A stretch of 64,000 nucleotides of DNA from Paratinospora sagittata (GCA_035771175.1 CM069593.1:22247956-22311955); one strand, 5' to 3'. Counted from the stretch's first letter, positions 33,708 to 46,523 are shown. The notes: generated by a model from the letters alone, not told the origin. Numbers and translations: made by a program.

Positions 33708-36700
33708 CTACAAAATAAAATGGCGGTTGAATTCATTGAATTCGTCAAACTCATCATCAAAGTCAAAGCGATAATCCTCATAATAATCATCATAGTCATC
33801 ATCATCGTCATCGTCATAGAAGTCTTCTTCATCCTCATGCAGAATATTCTCTTCATCCCAAAGTGGACAAGAACATGTTGCCTTCTTGTTCTTCCATTCA
33901 GCACCACATGTGTAGCAGAACTCATAACCGCACCTGCAAGAATACAGCAAGTACACATGATCAATGAAAGAACTCTATCATTCAGATTGATGGAAGCTTA
34001 TGACCCAGTACTAGTGTGATGGATGAGGGACGCCTGTGGAGAGTGAGACTCGAAATTCAATAGCTCCAACCAAGCAGATATTCTTCAACAAAATCAATAC
34101 AGTAATTTTACTGTGATTAGTTATCCAAAGAAAAACTTTACCAGAAACCAGTTCAGATTAGAAGGAAATAAAAGCCTTTTATGACCAAATATTCTGATAA
34201 TATCGATCTTCCATCAAGAGGGAATTCACAGGGGCATAGAGAGAAGAGTCCAGCAAACAATGCAACATCATATCAAGCAGCTAGCTTTACATACTTGAAA
34301 CATGATCATACATCAGTTCAATATGCAAGAAATTTTGATATAAAACAACAAATTAAACACAAAGCAACTGTTGAAATATAGATCATCAAGTGAACAATCT
34401 ATATGTAAAAAGAAAAGGAACAAGAGTTCTTATGAAGCTCTGACATTGACCATATAACGCAATACTGTCATGTTGTTTTCTTTGTATTGTAGCTGATAGC
34501 TTGCTAAAAAAAAGAGATTCACTGGATTAAAACACATTTGAAAGTTAGAAATAATACCTGCAGGTCATGTGGTAGCAACCTTCAGCCAACTCAATCATAT
34601 GATTGCACTTCACACACTGACGCCAGAGCTTCTGCGTTGCAAGAGACTTCAGCTTTGCTTCTTCAGCACGTGGGTTTGACCTTCTATATTCATGGCAACT
34701 CATGTTACTATGCCATGGGACCTTACAATCAATACAGAAGAGACCATGGCATTTGATGCATTTCCTGACTCCAGATCTATTAGCACCACTAAACATATTA
34801 TTTGCATATTCTAGAACCTCACTCTTGGACATCAAGGTCGAGCACTTTGGGTATGGGCAATAAACTTTTTCTGTAACTGGAACTGAGTCTTCCTTTATAC
34901 GCTGGCTCATCATCTCAACAAACTTAGGGGACAAGATCTTTCTACAGCTATCCAACTTCAGCGGGATATTACAGCCTTCATGAGGACATCCAGGCATCAT
35001 TCCATGAAGTACCTTTACTTCCACATGCTGTTTCATACAAGAAAAACAATAATGGTGCGAGCAACCATCAACAGCAAACATTTCACTAGCATCAGTGTCT
35101 TCCAAACAAATAGTACAAGTTTCCTTTGAGTTCTTTGAGCTGCATATTTCAACAGATCTTGTTATCTGAGACTCAATTGCATCCCTTGCCAATTTAAACG
35201 CAAATTTTACATCCTTTCCTGCCACTAATAATGGGTGACAGATCTCAAATTTCTGTTGAAGAAGAACAACCTGATTGACTAATGTAGCAATCTTCTGTTG
35301 CTTCACTGACCATCTCCCTGTGATCTGCACAAGGGAGAATGGTAAAAAAAATAGTAAATAACTGCAGTTAAATTTCTTTGGCTTGGTTCACAGACTGGCA
35401 CAACCTTTAATTTTATTTTTTGTTCTTTTTTTCACGTTTTTAGGTTTCTTTTCTTTTAATTTTTCTTGAATTTTGGTTAAACTTCTGGAAAAAAAAGGTA
35501 GAGGGGGGAGGGTGAGTTCCGCATGGGTTGCCAAATCTCCATGGTGCCTTAAATGCATAGAGAACTGGCAACAAAACCTAGCTCCTAAGTTCAGATAAAA
35601 ATTGTCTTATGCTACTGATTAAAAGTTCAGAAAAAGTTTGAATTTTCTTGTGGAACAAAGATATTTCAAATTTAAAGGAGAAAATAGAGTTCAAAACTAA
35701 ATTCCATGTTGTTCCCACCACTGTTTTAGGACATCCTATGTATAAAAATGTGTCCATAACACTTGACTTCTTTAGGAATCATACCAATTGTCCAACACAA
35801 TGATCTGCAAGTTGTGACACCTGTACATAATGGTTAGTGCATCAGGTTCCAAGTCATTTTGTGAGACACAAGGTCATCTAAGCTCTCATTCTTCCATATA
35901 AGAGTACAAAGAGAGATTCAATTGATATTCCTTTTATGCTCCTAAATGCATGACATTGCAGCTGAAACACGCCATTGTGTCTTTAGAACCAACAAGAAGA
36001 AGGAATAACTTTGTGATCTTCCAACTTACAGACCTCTCTGCTTTAATTCTCCAACTCTATAAATTTCCTGGTTGGTAAAGCTTTTGAAACTATGGTTCCA
36101 GGTCAATGAAAGATGGACAGATTCCTGTCTACCAATAACTTACCAAAGCAAGTTCTTAATGACTTCTCAAATAATAATGGTCCCTAGTAAACAAAAGCCA
36201 AAAAAATATTTTTCAGACATCAACAGCTTGTTATTGACATCTAGTTAATCCCGGGGCATTTGATGTCCCATAAGCATTTGATTGATAGACTTAAAAATAA
36301 TTGTGACTTGTCTTTCGTTTTTGTTCTTCTACTTCATTTGCATCAAACTTAGGCATGATAATCTAGGCAGATATTTAGATATGATTTACGAAGTCTTTTG
36401 TGAGTGGAACATGTGAAGAAGAAAATTGCAATAAGTTAGATTTTCTTATATTGTTTTGATGAGCAGTGTGTTACGGGAAAGTAGAAAGTCGTAAATCAAC
36501 AAACACATAGTCATTTGCCTACATATTCAATAAACATTCATGAAGACACCTTCTAATTAATGAGTGCAATAAGGAAGAAAGAGTGGAGGGGGTAAGGAAG
36601 AGGGAACAACCATGGCAGACATAAGGGTGCAGATTACGTATCCATGGTTCTAGTTCAACAGTATTATTGGTTGATTCAGGTCAATTGATTAATTGGGATT

Positions 36701-39700
36701 TTATTAATAAAAATGTCTTATTTGAGTTCAATTTGATTCTAATTCCTAATCCTAACGGGTTAGATTCTAGTTGAGTAGTCAAAAAGCTTGATAATGTTGA
36801 GATTATACAACCAGCCCGTATAATTGAGTTGTACAAAGACAAAATATAAGAGTTTTTTGCGTACTATCTCTCAGCGCTCTCTTCTGCTCTTCTGCATTCT
36901 TCAACTCTTCTCTCAGTCAGTGATACATAGGCAATAAAGGAAACTTAAAATCAATTCTTCAAGCAGTATCATCGAATTTAAAAGTATAACATTTGAAAGA
37001 TAAGCCCCAGTCACAACTCACAATAATTTTGGAAAATATAAAACAAAAAGGCTTTAATTTGGAAGATAAACATGTCATTAAGCAGATCTTTTCCTTCAAA
37101 AAGCATCTACTTCCTTGTCAACCAAGGCCCCACAAAAGGGAAAATTAACATCCTTACACACCCTTTCGACTTAGCTTAATAATTCAACTTTACCATTCTA
37201 TCATAAGGATCCTTTGACAAATAAGTAAGGCTGCTGAACAATGAGGCTCTAACCTTGAAACATGGGCCTCCCATTCTATTGTGATTAGAAGAGCAAGTCA
37301 ACCTTTAGGGATTTGGGGCACATGGTTATGGGACAACCCATTTCTAGAGAGGTTCAAAATACATATTAGGCCCATCAACTTCATAAAATCTAGTAAAACT
37401 AATCAAACCAAGTGATTGTGAATCCCTAAATATTTGTGTTAGAAACCCATTGAATCCGAAAGCTATAGCTGGTATGTGGAGAACCAACAAAGCATATTAA
37501 GCTATCATTAACACTCCCAACTACAAGCAACCCCATCCAACATGTGGGAAGATAGAAGGAAGATATATGAAGAAACAAATATCAAATATGCAAATGTTAA
37601 CAGACTTAAATCCAGGATCTCTTGCAAATTAAAACATTAAATTTGGATACAATGTTAGAAACTTATAAACCTAAATAGCCAATAGGTGGAGGCCCAACAG
37701 ACCTTCTTACTGAATTATTTCTAACATGTCCCTTCCTCAATGGAAATTCATTTTCCAATAGAGCGCTTCAACAAAACTTAGCAACTCATGGCTTGGGAAA
37801 TAGAGGAAACAAAGACCAAAAAAAGGCACTCGTAAAACAGATAGATGCCAATAATATTTTGGATTTCACAACAATTAGTTTGATAGGAACCAAAGAAAAT
37901 ATCAAATCCAAAACTTTGGCTTGGGAATGGCACATGTTTTTGGATAGGATTATTTTAGAGCAACAAAGTGTTTTTTTTTTTTTTTTTTTTAAGGTAGTTA
38001 AATACTAGAGTATCCCCGATTGAAAATAAAATGAGAGAAATCAAGTAAGGTGGTTTGGATACATACAACAAAGACCTTTATATGCTTTAGTTAGGAAGAG
38101 TGATCTTTTAACAATCTATGGTAATGATAGAGGTAGAGGCAAACCTAAAATAACATGGATACAATAATTAAAAAAGATATAACTACCTGTGGATTACTCC
38201 AAGATACAATGGAGTGGGGAAGTAGATTCATGTAGTTGGGAAAAAGGCTTAGTTGAGTTAAGTTAAACTTTAAATACTAGATTGTAACTAACAATTAATG
38301 AATGCATCAAGAGGAGGCATAAATCATTGAGTAATTGGGTCACTAGATGTTGTCTTAGCAAAAGCTTACATCTATATTAACCAAAATTTTCTTACCTTTT
38401 TTGTGATGTGATCTTTTGGTAAAAAAAAAAAAAAAAGTTTGGTTATGAAAATGCACATCTAGTCCTTACTTTTTCATCTTTCTTATTGGTCGTTGTTGAT
38501 GTGAAAGATTCTATAGGGAGATGTCAAGGGGTAGGGGATCCTTTATCCTAATATTGATGTATCATAATGATGGAAATGCTTAGTGAACTCATAAAGGGGG
38601 TGTTGAGCATGGGGGTCTTTTGGGATTCAAAATTACTAATGACTAATATAGGGTCATATGGTTGTCTACAATTTGCACATGATATAACATGGTCAAAAGA
38701 AATGTAAAAGAGATTTTTTAAAAGGGTAGATTTCAATATTCAAAGTCGATTACGGTAAGTTAGGAATAACATGCATAGGAAGAGACTAGCCAAGTCAACA
38801 ACACCATAATAGATCTTCATTTAATTCATGCTTCTATTCAGCATTATGAATTTTATTGCTGAAGAAGTGGAGAAAGTTACGAAAAACCTTTTTGGATGGT
38901 TCTCAAAGAAACGTAGATTCATGGGTTAATCGCATGGAGGATACAATGAAGTAGATGTATGATGAAAATGGTTGTGCCTCTTTATGTCTTCATAACGTCC
39001 TCAACTTTATTGGTAAATCTTCTTCCATAACAAGAAACTAAACCCATTTCCCTTCCTAACCAATTTGAAAAGGTGATACTCCTTAAAGCATATCTTCTGT
39101 TGGTGTGCAATTTACGAGAAAATTCTCGCCATATTACTCGCTTGCCCATGTTGATTAATGGTACTAGATTTCTAATCTTTAAACAAATCTTTAGGGGAGT
39201 TACTTGATCACCAACTACACCATTGTCCCTTCACATTCTCTACATAGGATTAATTTCTTAAGTAGTTTGGACTTTTGTGAAGTTCATCACGACTGTCCTT
39301 AGGTTCTGGAAGAGCGGTTGGCTAGGAGTGTAGATGATGTTGTGGAAGAGGTACTTCATGTCAAGCTATTTACCATTTTAGCTTAAACAAAGTGAGAAAG
39401 TTCAATGGGAAGAAGAAAGAATTCTTCCAGCTGGTTATGTAGGCTAAAAGACCCTTATCAAATGGAGTAAAATAATTTATAGGCGAGGGCAAGGGAATCG
39501 ATAATAGACACAAAAACTCGTATAGGCCACGAGATGAACAACCATGAATTAATAAGAGGTAAGTGTTCGCTTTCCGAGCTCACTAGATTGATCCCAAAGA
39601 AAGCGCATTCGTTCGATTGATCACAAGCCTTCATATGTTAGTCTAATGAATCAAAACCCATCTGGCCACTAATCGACCCCCTTCTTTCTTTTTATTCAAA

Positions 39701-42422
39701 GACACAAAAGCAGTTCAAAGAGATTAGACTCTCAGATGAGACTAAGCATCTACCGACCGTTCCGACGCGCCCCTGACCTATCTTGATTTAAGATTCCAAA
39801 ATTCGAAAGATCGAAAAAATTGGGACTTTTTTGGAAATGACGCCTCCCGTTCTTTCCTCTCTGAGCAGACTCGAAGGGCTATTGATCACCAAATTGAGTT
39901 GGTTTCGATTCCAGCTCCGAAAACACTTTACTAATAGAATAAGGTTGCCTTTTTCTTGGCGCCCGCAGGCGTACTTTCGTTAAGGACTTTTCCAATTCTA
40001 TTCTCATTACGGGACGAACTTTCACCAAACAACTCATATATCATAGTCAAAAAAGAAAATCATCATCCTTCTCCTACGAGACGAGGAACTATTCTTCCCG
40101 TCCCGCTGGAGTGCTCCAGGATTTTCTTTTCTTTATTACATATGAATCTGAAACATTAAAAGTGTTCTATAAAGATCACTTACATAGTTACATGTTTTCT
40201 TTATTTTATTTGTTTCACTTCTATTTAACTCTCAAGTCGTTGACCTTTCATAGTTTTTTAACCTTTTTCCCTTGAAGATCTTCTCCTCTAGAGCTCAAAA
40301 AAGGGGAAAGAAAAACAAAAGAAAAAGGTCATGTGACAAAAAGTCTGTAGCCGGTGGTATAGGAAGCCTGCAACATATTGAAAGGCCAAATTGATTTGTG
40401 GTCCAGCATATGAAACATCAGTATTAATCATATTTATCTTGTTTATTCTTAAATCAATAATAATATAGTACTTAGTAGAAAGGAATGCAAAATACAAACA
40501 AGAAGTTCGGTAAATGTTAACATTTTCAGAATGACTTATTTAAGAAAAAACGAGGTAAAGGCTGTAAAGCATAAAAATCAATTCACCACGCATCTTTTCC
40601 CAATGGAATTCGTCCTATGATCCATATGAAAACTATTTTATCCTTCTATTTTCACCTGTAGCACACACAACAAAAGATTCAATCCCTTTTAGTCAGACCA
40701 ATGGCAGATCATCACTTGGATAGATAAAGAAGTGGGTTTGTCATTGCCTAGAACCGTTTTCTTTTACGTTTATATGTTAGTTCATTTCTTTGTTCTTTTA
40801 GATTTAGTCTTTTGTCGTTTATAGGTCACAACTCACAGGGTCAAATCATTAAACAACCTCTTCAATGTGAATATGAAGCTGTGTCTATCCTCCCTTCCCT
40901 AGACCCCGCAATGTGGGAACTTTGTGTGGTGGGCACACCTTTTGTTGCTGTTAAAATTGTTATCAATTATTTAAGATTCATTATCAATAATTTCTATTTG
41001 TTTGTTATTACTAGCAACTCTTTTAAGTTTCCATGAGTTTTGACAATGCATTATCTGTGTTCTCTGCATTGTTGTTTTAAACAAAAGTAGAGTACATTAA
41101 GTTTGTTCCATTCCTAATTTGTCTTCTGATAAAATTTTTAGTTTTTTACTGCAATAAACTTATAGTTTCTATTTGTCCACACTGGTGCATTGCTTGATTG
41201 CCTCTCCTTGTGCCCTAAACAATACAAGTGGCCCAGGATCCAATCTAACACAAGCTGCAAGAGGTCAATCAAGCAGAAAGACGAATCAAATTTAAGAAGG
41301 CCCAAAGTCGGACAGAATTTGATAAGCAGCAGAACCCCATTCATGATCATCAGAATACAAATGAATTGCATTCTGAACTAATTCCTAACCTGCTACGACG
41401 AGGAAGATAAACAATAGAACCGAATGTGATATTGTCAGAGGTGCCAAAGTAAATTCCAACTGTCAAACTAGGTGCTATTGTTCATGAAATTTTCAAGAGC
41501 CTGTCTAATTTATTTCTAAAAACCCTAAATAACTCTCTTTAAAAGATACTTATCGCAATAATAGGATTCATAACCCCGTTTTTAGGGTAAAAGAATCCGA
41601 TAAACCAGAAAAGAGCTGAAATTAAGCAAAATAAGAGAGCAAAGCCATGATAAGTAGACTCACTTGTTTGTAGATCGTCATGTTAACACAATAAAAATTA
41701 ATCCTCTTCACGTCCAACGAAAGAGCGGCATTCAGACCTTCAATCAAAGCCTTCAGCTCCACTACCCGACGATTCTTCGAATCATCAAACAACGGTTTCC
41801 GTATATTCGACACCAAATTATCCTTCGAATCGCAAATCGCAACTCCAATCGCCGCCAACGTCACATCCCGTCCCCTAACAATCTCATCACTAACCAAACC
41901 CTTAAAATACAACTTGAAAGGCCTATCACAAACCCGCGACGAAGAACATCCCTCTCCGAACGGATTCTCCATATAATCCATATTACAATACATCGGTCCT
42001 GGCACAGCAATTCCAAGATACTCGCGTCCCGTTCTCCGATCATAATGAATCGTCGGATGCCTTTCGACCTCTTTTTTCCGGAAACTCATTCCGTCCAACG
42101 GAAACTCATCGAATCCCAAGATTCCATCAAGATCGTCGTCGAAATCGGAGATGTAATCATGGAAAGAAAGATGCGGAGGAGGCGGCTCAGTTCGATGATT
42201 CGCTGGCGGTGGTGCTTGTGCTTGTGCTTGTGATTGTGAAGAAGATGAAGAAGTAGAAGCAGTCGAGATTGAAGGTTGAAGCGGTTGAATCGCGAGCGAT
42301 GCCGCCATGGCTTCCTGCAACTGCAATCGAAACGCTAACTCGAGATCGGATTCGAGATCTTTAGCTGCCATTAATTCTCTTCGTTGCTCTGCAAGTAAGC
42401 CTTCGATTTCTGCTTCGTCCAT
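33708..42422 (-). CDS. RBR-type E3 ubiquitin ligase with RNase H-like N-terminus and acidic tail (copy 1)
   Basis: Three exons, 41664-42422, 34558-35324 and 33708-33933, 1752 nt, 583 aa. Intron positions and phases equal those of the paralogue downstream, so the pair arose by tandem duplication. N-terminal helix LESDLELAFRLQLQEAMAAS, Ser/Gln/Ala-rich linker, RNase H-like region (FKLYFKGL, VELKALIEGLNAALSLDVKR). RING1 is CTICLEDTDASEMFAVDGC; IBR is YCPYPKCSTLMSK with CIKCHGLFCIDCKVPWHSNM; RING2 is CVKCNHMIELAEGCYHMTCR with CGYEFCYTCGAEW, catalytic Cys503. The C-terminus adds about 35 mostly Asp/Glu/Tyr/Phe residues, absent from the paralogue. I start at 42422 (MDEAEIEG). An upstream Met at 42485 would only add a repeat of Arg-Glu encoded by a GA microsatellite. 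Intron 1 is 6.3 kb. Confidence 0.9.
38020..38300 (+). mobile_element. LINE 3'-end remnant in RBR intron 1
   Basis: The plus strand reads WFGYIQQRPLYALVRKSDLL then GRGKPKITWIQ, a decayed form of the conserved C-terminal phrase of plant non-LTR reverse transcriptases (the RWFGHVQRRP ... RGRGRPK pattern). Stops interrupt it. It lies antisense to the RBR gene. Confidence 0.7.
38470..39110 (+). mobile_element. Decayed L1-like reverse transcriptase remnant in RBR intron 1
   Basis: RCQGVGDPLS, MEMLSELIKGGVEHG and CLQFAHDI across about 38515-38690 correspond in order to the RQGDPLSPYLF, MEALS and SHLLFADD blocks of L1-type reverse transcriptases. Frame changes and stops are frequent. The downstream part to about 39110 is a weaker continuation. 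Confidence 0.5.
39470..40140. other. Possible organellar (mitochondrial) DNA insertion in RBR intron 1
   Basis: This block has a base composition and word use different from the flanking AT-rich intron: GACCGTTCCGACGCGCCCCT, TTCTTGGCGCCCGCAGGCG, CTCCTACGAGACGAGGAACT. It looks like plant mitochondrial intergenic DNA. I cannot assign a mitochondrial gene to it. The call rests on style only and needs a comparison to a mitochondrial genome. Confidence 0.35.
40824..40943 (+). mobile_element. 5'-truncated Au-SINE-like element in RBR intron 1
   Basis: GGTCAAATCATTAAACAACC is a degraded B box, followed by CCTAGACCCCGCAATGTGGG and TGGGCACACCTTTT, which match the 3' half of plant Au SINEs. The A box is missing. 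It is antisense to the RBR gene and related to the SINE at 11267. Confidence 0.65.
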
Positions 42423-42923
42423 TCTTCTCTCTTCTCCGTCTCTCTCTCTCTCTCGCTCTCGCTCTCGCTTTATCGCGCTTTGCAACCGAATAATCGTACA
42501 TGACGTGTTTTGGAAGCTGCCTTTTAAGACGAAATTACGATTTTAGCCTTCCACGTTCTGATGCGACGCCGAAGTGACCTGGCGCGATCTTGGAGCTCAC
42601 TGGGGAAATTCAAAATTCTTGAGAGGACGTGGCAGGCGTTAGACGCGGGAGTAGGGAAGCCCTGTAATGCAAACAACGGAAGATCCACTGGCGGAAGAAT
42701 ATATAGTGGATGTGTGCAAGTTTTGCTGAGGCTTATCCACCTCAATCAAATTCAATCGACTTTGATTTTACAAAATTTACATACAAATCAATCTAAAGTT
42801 ATAAGGTAATAACATCCGATCCAAATTGATCTTATATTAATTGATTTAGATCCGAATCTTATCTAATTTATTTATCATTATTCACGCATATGACCACAAT
42901 ATGTGCTTGTGCTTTCAATATTT
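42423..42923 (-). promoter_or_regulatory. 5' UTR and promoter region of the proximal RBR gene
   Basis: A CT/GA microsatellite (about 42443-42472) lies in the 5' UTR. Upstream is GC-richer DNA to about 42720, then AT-rich sequence up to a copia-type LTR at 42924. No regulatory site could be fixed. Confidence 0.5.
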
Positions 42924-43346
42924 TGATGAAAAAATTGGATAATAAACATGATTTTATTCATTTTGAGTTAAATATTTGTATGAGACTAACATGTGATTTT
43001 GGATGGGACCAAGTTGAATATTAATCACTAATATGTAAACATTAAGAATATATAATTATTTAGTTTTACCTATTTACATACGAATAAGAAATTGAGTTTA
43101 AAGTAGCCTATTTGATAAGTGTAAAGTTGTAAAATTTTGTTTAGTCCCATATGAGAAAGATAGAAAACTATGTGTTTACTTATAAATGTAGCTAGAACTC
43201 TATACTTGTATTTGAGCTCACTACACACACAAATGAAGGCTCAGAAAGCATCACCCCGTAATCGCGCCACGCTTGGGCGAGGTTGCATTAGGTGCACAAC
43301 ACATTGCACTTTGAGGAACTGAGGAGCTTTTCATTTTCGGGAATCG
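42924..43346 (+). mobile_element. Copia-type solo LTR, 5' part (split by an Athila-like element)
   Basis: Begins TGATGAAAAAATTGG; the order of motifs matches the LTR on the minus strand at 56676-57888: GGGACCAAGTTGAATATTAA, AAATTGAGTTTAAAGTAGCC, ATGTAGCTAGAACTC, GCATCACCCCG. It stops near 43346 and resumes at about 55272. The outer flanks are TATTT (42919-42923) and TATTT (55991-55995), a perfect 5-bp duplication for the reunited LTR of about 1.14 kb. Confidence 0.8.
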
Positions 43347-44199
43347 TGGTAGCGCTGCAGCGAAATATGGCATATTATATATCAAATCGTGGTACCACGT
43401 ATTTCTTGGTGTCATGGATGGCTGTTTGAGCAATTTTGGAAATTCAACTCTTAAGTGAAATAGGAAATATTATATATCAAATTTTAGGGTTTTTAAAGGG
43501 GGGATCCATTGGAGAAGAAATGAAGACGGCTAGGTTGCTGGTAAAATAAAGATCGACTTTGGAAATGAAGAGGATTGAAGATTTACAATATTTCTAGCAT
43601 ATTTTGAAGATGATTTCAATGCTTTCTATCTTGTTTTGTATTTTCTTCTTCAAAACTATGAACTAAATTTTAATTCTAGAGAATAGATGAATCTTAGTTT
43701 TTCTTTGATGGGTTAATTGTGATATTTGTTCATTGTTAATACAATTTTCTATGGTTTATTCCCAATTCTCCGTATGTAATGCTTTTGGTTTACTGATCAT
43801 GAATTGAATGAACATATATCTAAGGGGCGGCACTAGAGAAAAAGTTCTTTAGGTTAGAAAGTGAGATTTATGACATGAGATTAGTATAGGATCGAGAGGT
43901 TTATATAATCTTATGAGATCATTGAGAAATCCCTAGAGTTCATGGCATAATTGGGAATTAGATCTTTATTGAGAGGTCGAGATTCAATTGCAGTTGTAGG
44001 TTTCAATCCGGCACTCGAGAGAGGGGATTGATAACCCTTGGATTTGATTTATAAATCTGAAAAATGAATTTAACAATGAATGATCCCAATTAAATTTGAT
44101 TTGCAAACTCAGTGAAGTCGATTCTCTAGATCATTCTCACTATTAAATTTTCTTTACATTTGGTTGCTTACATTTAACAATGAATGATCCCAATTAAAT

Positions 44200-46094
44200 T
44201 TGAAGCCTTTTCCAGATCATCTCAGATATGCCTTTTTGGGCAAGGATGATACATTTCATGCACCTCGTCTAATTTTCAAGAGGAAAAGTTGTTGAGGATC
44301 CTAAGGGAGCACAAATCTGCTATTGGGTGGACAATTGCAAACATGAAGGGGATCAATTCATCTATTTGCATGCACAAAATACTCATGGAGGACTCATACA
44401 AGCCCACAGTGGAACATCATAGGAGCTTGAATCCTGCAATGAAAGAAGTGGTCAAGACTAAGATTTTGAAATGGCTCAAGGCAGGCATCATTTATGCCAT
44501 ATCTAATTCAACATGGGTAAGCCCTATACACGTTGTACCTAAGAAAGGATGTATCATAGTGATCAAGAATGAAAAAGATGAAATGATCTCTTGACGTACA
44601 GTTACTGGTTGGAGGGTGTGCATCGATTACAGAAAGTTGAATAAGGCCACCAAAAAAGATCATTTTCTATGACTTTTAATTGATCAGATGTTGGACCGTT
44701 TGGCAGGGTTTGACTACTATTGTTTCCTTGATGGATATTCTGGGTAAAATCAAATTGTCATTGGTCCAGAGGACCAGGATAAGACTACATTCACATGTCC
44801 CTATGACACTTTTGCCTTTAGGAGGATGCCCTTTGGGTTGTGCAATGCTCCAACCACTTTTCAGTGATGCAAGATGGCCATATTTGTTGATTTGACTGAG
44901 GAAGTGATGGAGGTCTTCTTGGATGATTTCTTTGTTTTTGGGTCTTCTTTTGATCATTGTTTGAATAATCTTTCACTTGTGTTACAAATATGTGAGGAGA
45001 AGAACCTTGTACTAAATTGGGAGAAGTGCCATTTTATGGTACAAGAAGAAATTGTTTTAGGACATCGAGTTTCTTCCAAAGGGTTGGAGGTAGATAGAGC
45101 TAAGATTGTGGCAATTGAGAAACTTATACATCCAATCAATGTCAAGGGTATAAGAAGTTTTCTTGGACATGCTAGATTTTATAGACGGTTTATCAAGGAC
45201 TTTTCCAAGATTACTAAGCCTTTTTGTAATCTCTTGGAGAAAAATGTGCCATTTATCTTTGATGAAGCATGTATACGAGCTTTTGATCACTTGAAGAAAG
45301 CACTTATTTCAGCTCCCATCATGATAGTGCCCAATTGGACAGAGCCATTTGAGTTAATGTGTGATGCCAGTGATTATGCAGTTGGAGCTGTGTTGGGTCA
45401 GATGACAGATAAGATCTTCAGAGCCATATACTATGCCAATAGAAATTTGGATGGGGCCCAAAAAAATTACACCACCACAGAAAAGAAATTATTGGTAATG
45501 GTGTTTCCTTGTGATAAGTTCAGGCCTTATCTTGTTGGTTCTAAGGTCATTGTGTGCACAGATCATGCAGTCACTCGTTATCTTTTTGCTAGGAAGGATG
45601 CCAAGCCCAGGTTGATTAGATGGATTCTCTTCCTTCAAGAGTTTGATCTTGATATCAAGGATAAGAAAGGAAGTGATAATGTGGTAGCTGATCACCTTTA
45701 TAGGCTAAAAACACAAGCAAAAGATGATGTGGGGCTTATTCAAGAAGAATTTCCTGATGAGCAGTTGTATGCCCTGAGTGAGAAGCTTCCTTGGTATGCT
45801 GATTTGGTCAATTTTGTGGCTAGTGGCATTTTACCTCCAGACATCTCCTTAGCTCAGAAGAAGAAGTTCCTTCATGATGCTAAATTTTATATGTGGGATG
45901 AGCCATTCTTATACAAGAAGTGCAATGATCAAATAATCCGAAGATGTGTGCCAGAAAGTGAAGTTCAAGCCATCTTCAGAGATTGTCACTCCTCATTTTA
46001 TGGTGGTCATTTGGTCACCAAAGAACTGCTTACAAAGTCTTGCATAGTAGGTTTTATTGGCCAACCTTGTTCAAGGACAGTTATGTGTTTGTGA
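44200..46094 (+). pseudogene. Athila-like reverse transcriptase and RNase H
   Basis: Readable blocks are SAIGWTIANMKGI, HKILMEDSYKPTVEHHRSLN, STWVSPIHVVPKKG, then after stops and frame changes FLDDFFVFGSSFDHC (polymerase active site), VKGIRSFLGHARFYRRFIKD, ELMCDASDYAVGAVLGQ, DHAVTRYLFARKDAKPRLIR and SDNVVADHLYRL. The frame from 44874 to 46094 is open. Stops interrupt the 44595-44880 part. Confidence 0.85.
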
Positions 46095-46099
46095 AGTCA

Positions 46100-46523
46100 T
46101 GAGATTGGTGCCAAAGACAAGGGAATATATCGAAACGTGATGAGATGCCCATGAAGACTTTTGTTGAGGTTGAGATATTTGATGTGTGGGGCATTGATTT
46201 CATGAGACCATTCCCATCCTCCAATGGCAAGTTATATATTTTGTTGGCGGTTGATTATGTGACAAAGTGGGTTGAAGCCATTGCTATTACCACAAATGAT
46301 GCCTGGGTTGTATTGAAATTCCTTCAGAAGAATATTTTCACAAGATTTGGTACTCCAAGAGCCGTCATAAGTGATGAAGGCTCTCACTTTTGCAACAAGC
46401 TTTTCAAGGCTCTACTTTCCAAGTATGGAGTGAAGCATAAAGTCGCTTTGGCCTATCATCCATAGCTTATAATGGGTAAGTTGAGGTCTCTAACCGGGAA
46501 GTGGAAAGAATTTTGGAGAAGAC
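46100..46523 (+). pseudogene. Athila-like integrase, first part
   Basis: [32 protein letters not shown] and [20 protein letters not shown] contain the first two catalytic Asp residues of the integrase core. The frame stops at 46465 and the gene is cut by an LTR fragment at 46524. Confidence 0.85.

Noticed and set aside
33657..34019. Plus-strand ORF of 120 codons rich in Ile/Val
   Set aside because: It is the antisense of the acidic tail exon of the RBR gene; the GAT/GAC repeat reads ATC/GTC on the other strand. The minus-strand exon has splice sites and family similarity.
42423..42485. Upstream Met (42485) as start of the proximal RBR gene
   Set aside because: The added residues are mostly an Arg-Glu repeat from a GA microsatellite, while MDEAEIEG at 42422 matches the paralogue's inner MDEKSDLD.
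43251..43433. Short minus-strand ORF near 43.3 kb
   Set aside because: It straddles the junction of the copia LTR and the Athila-like element, so it is chance.
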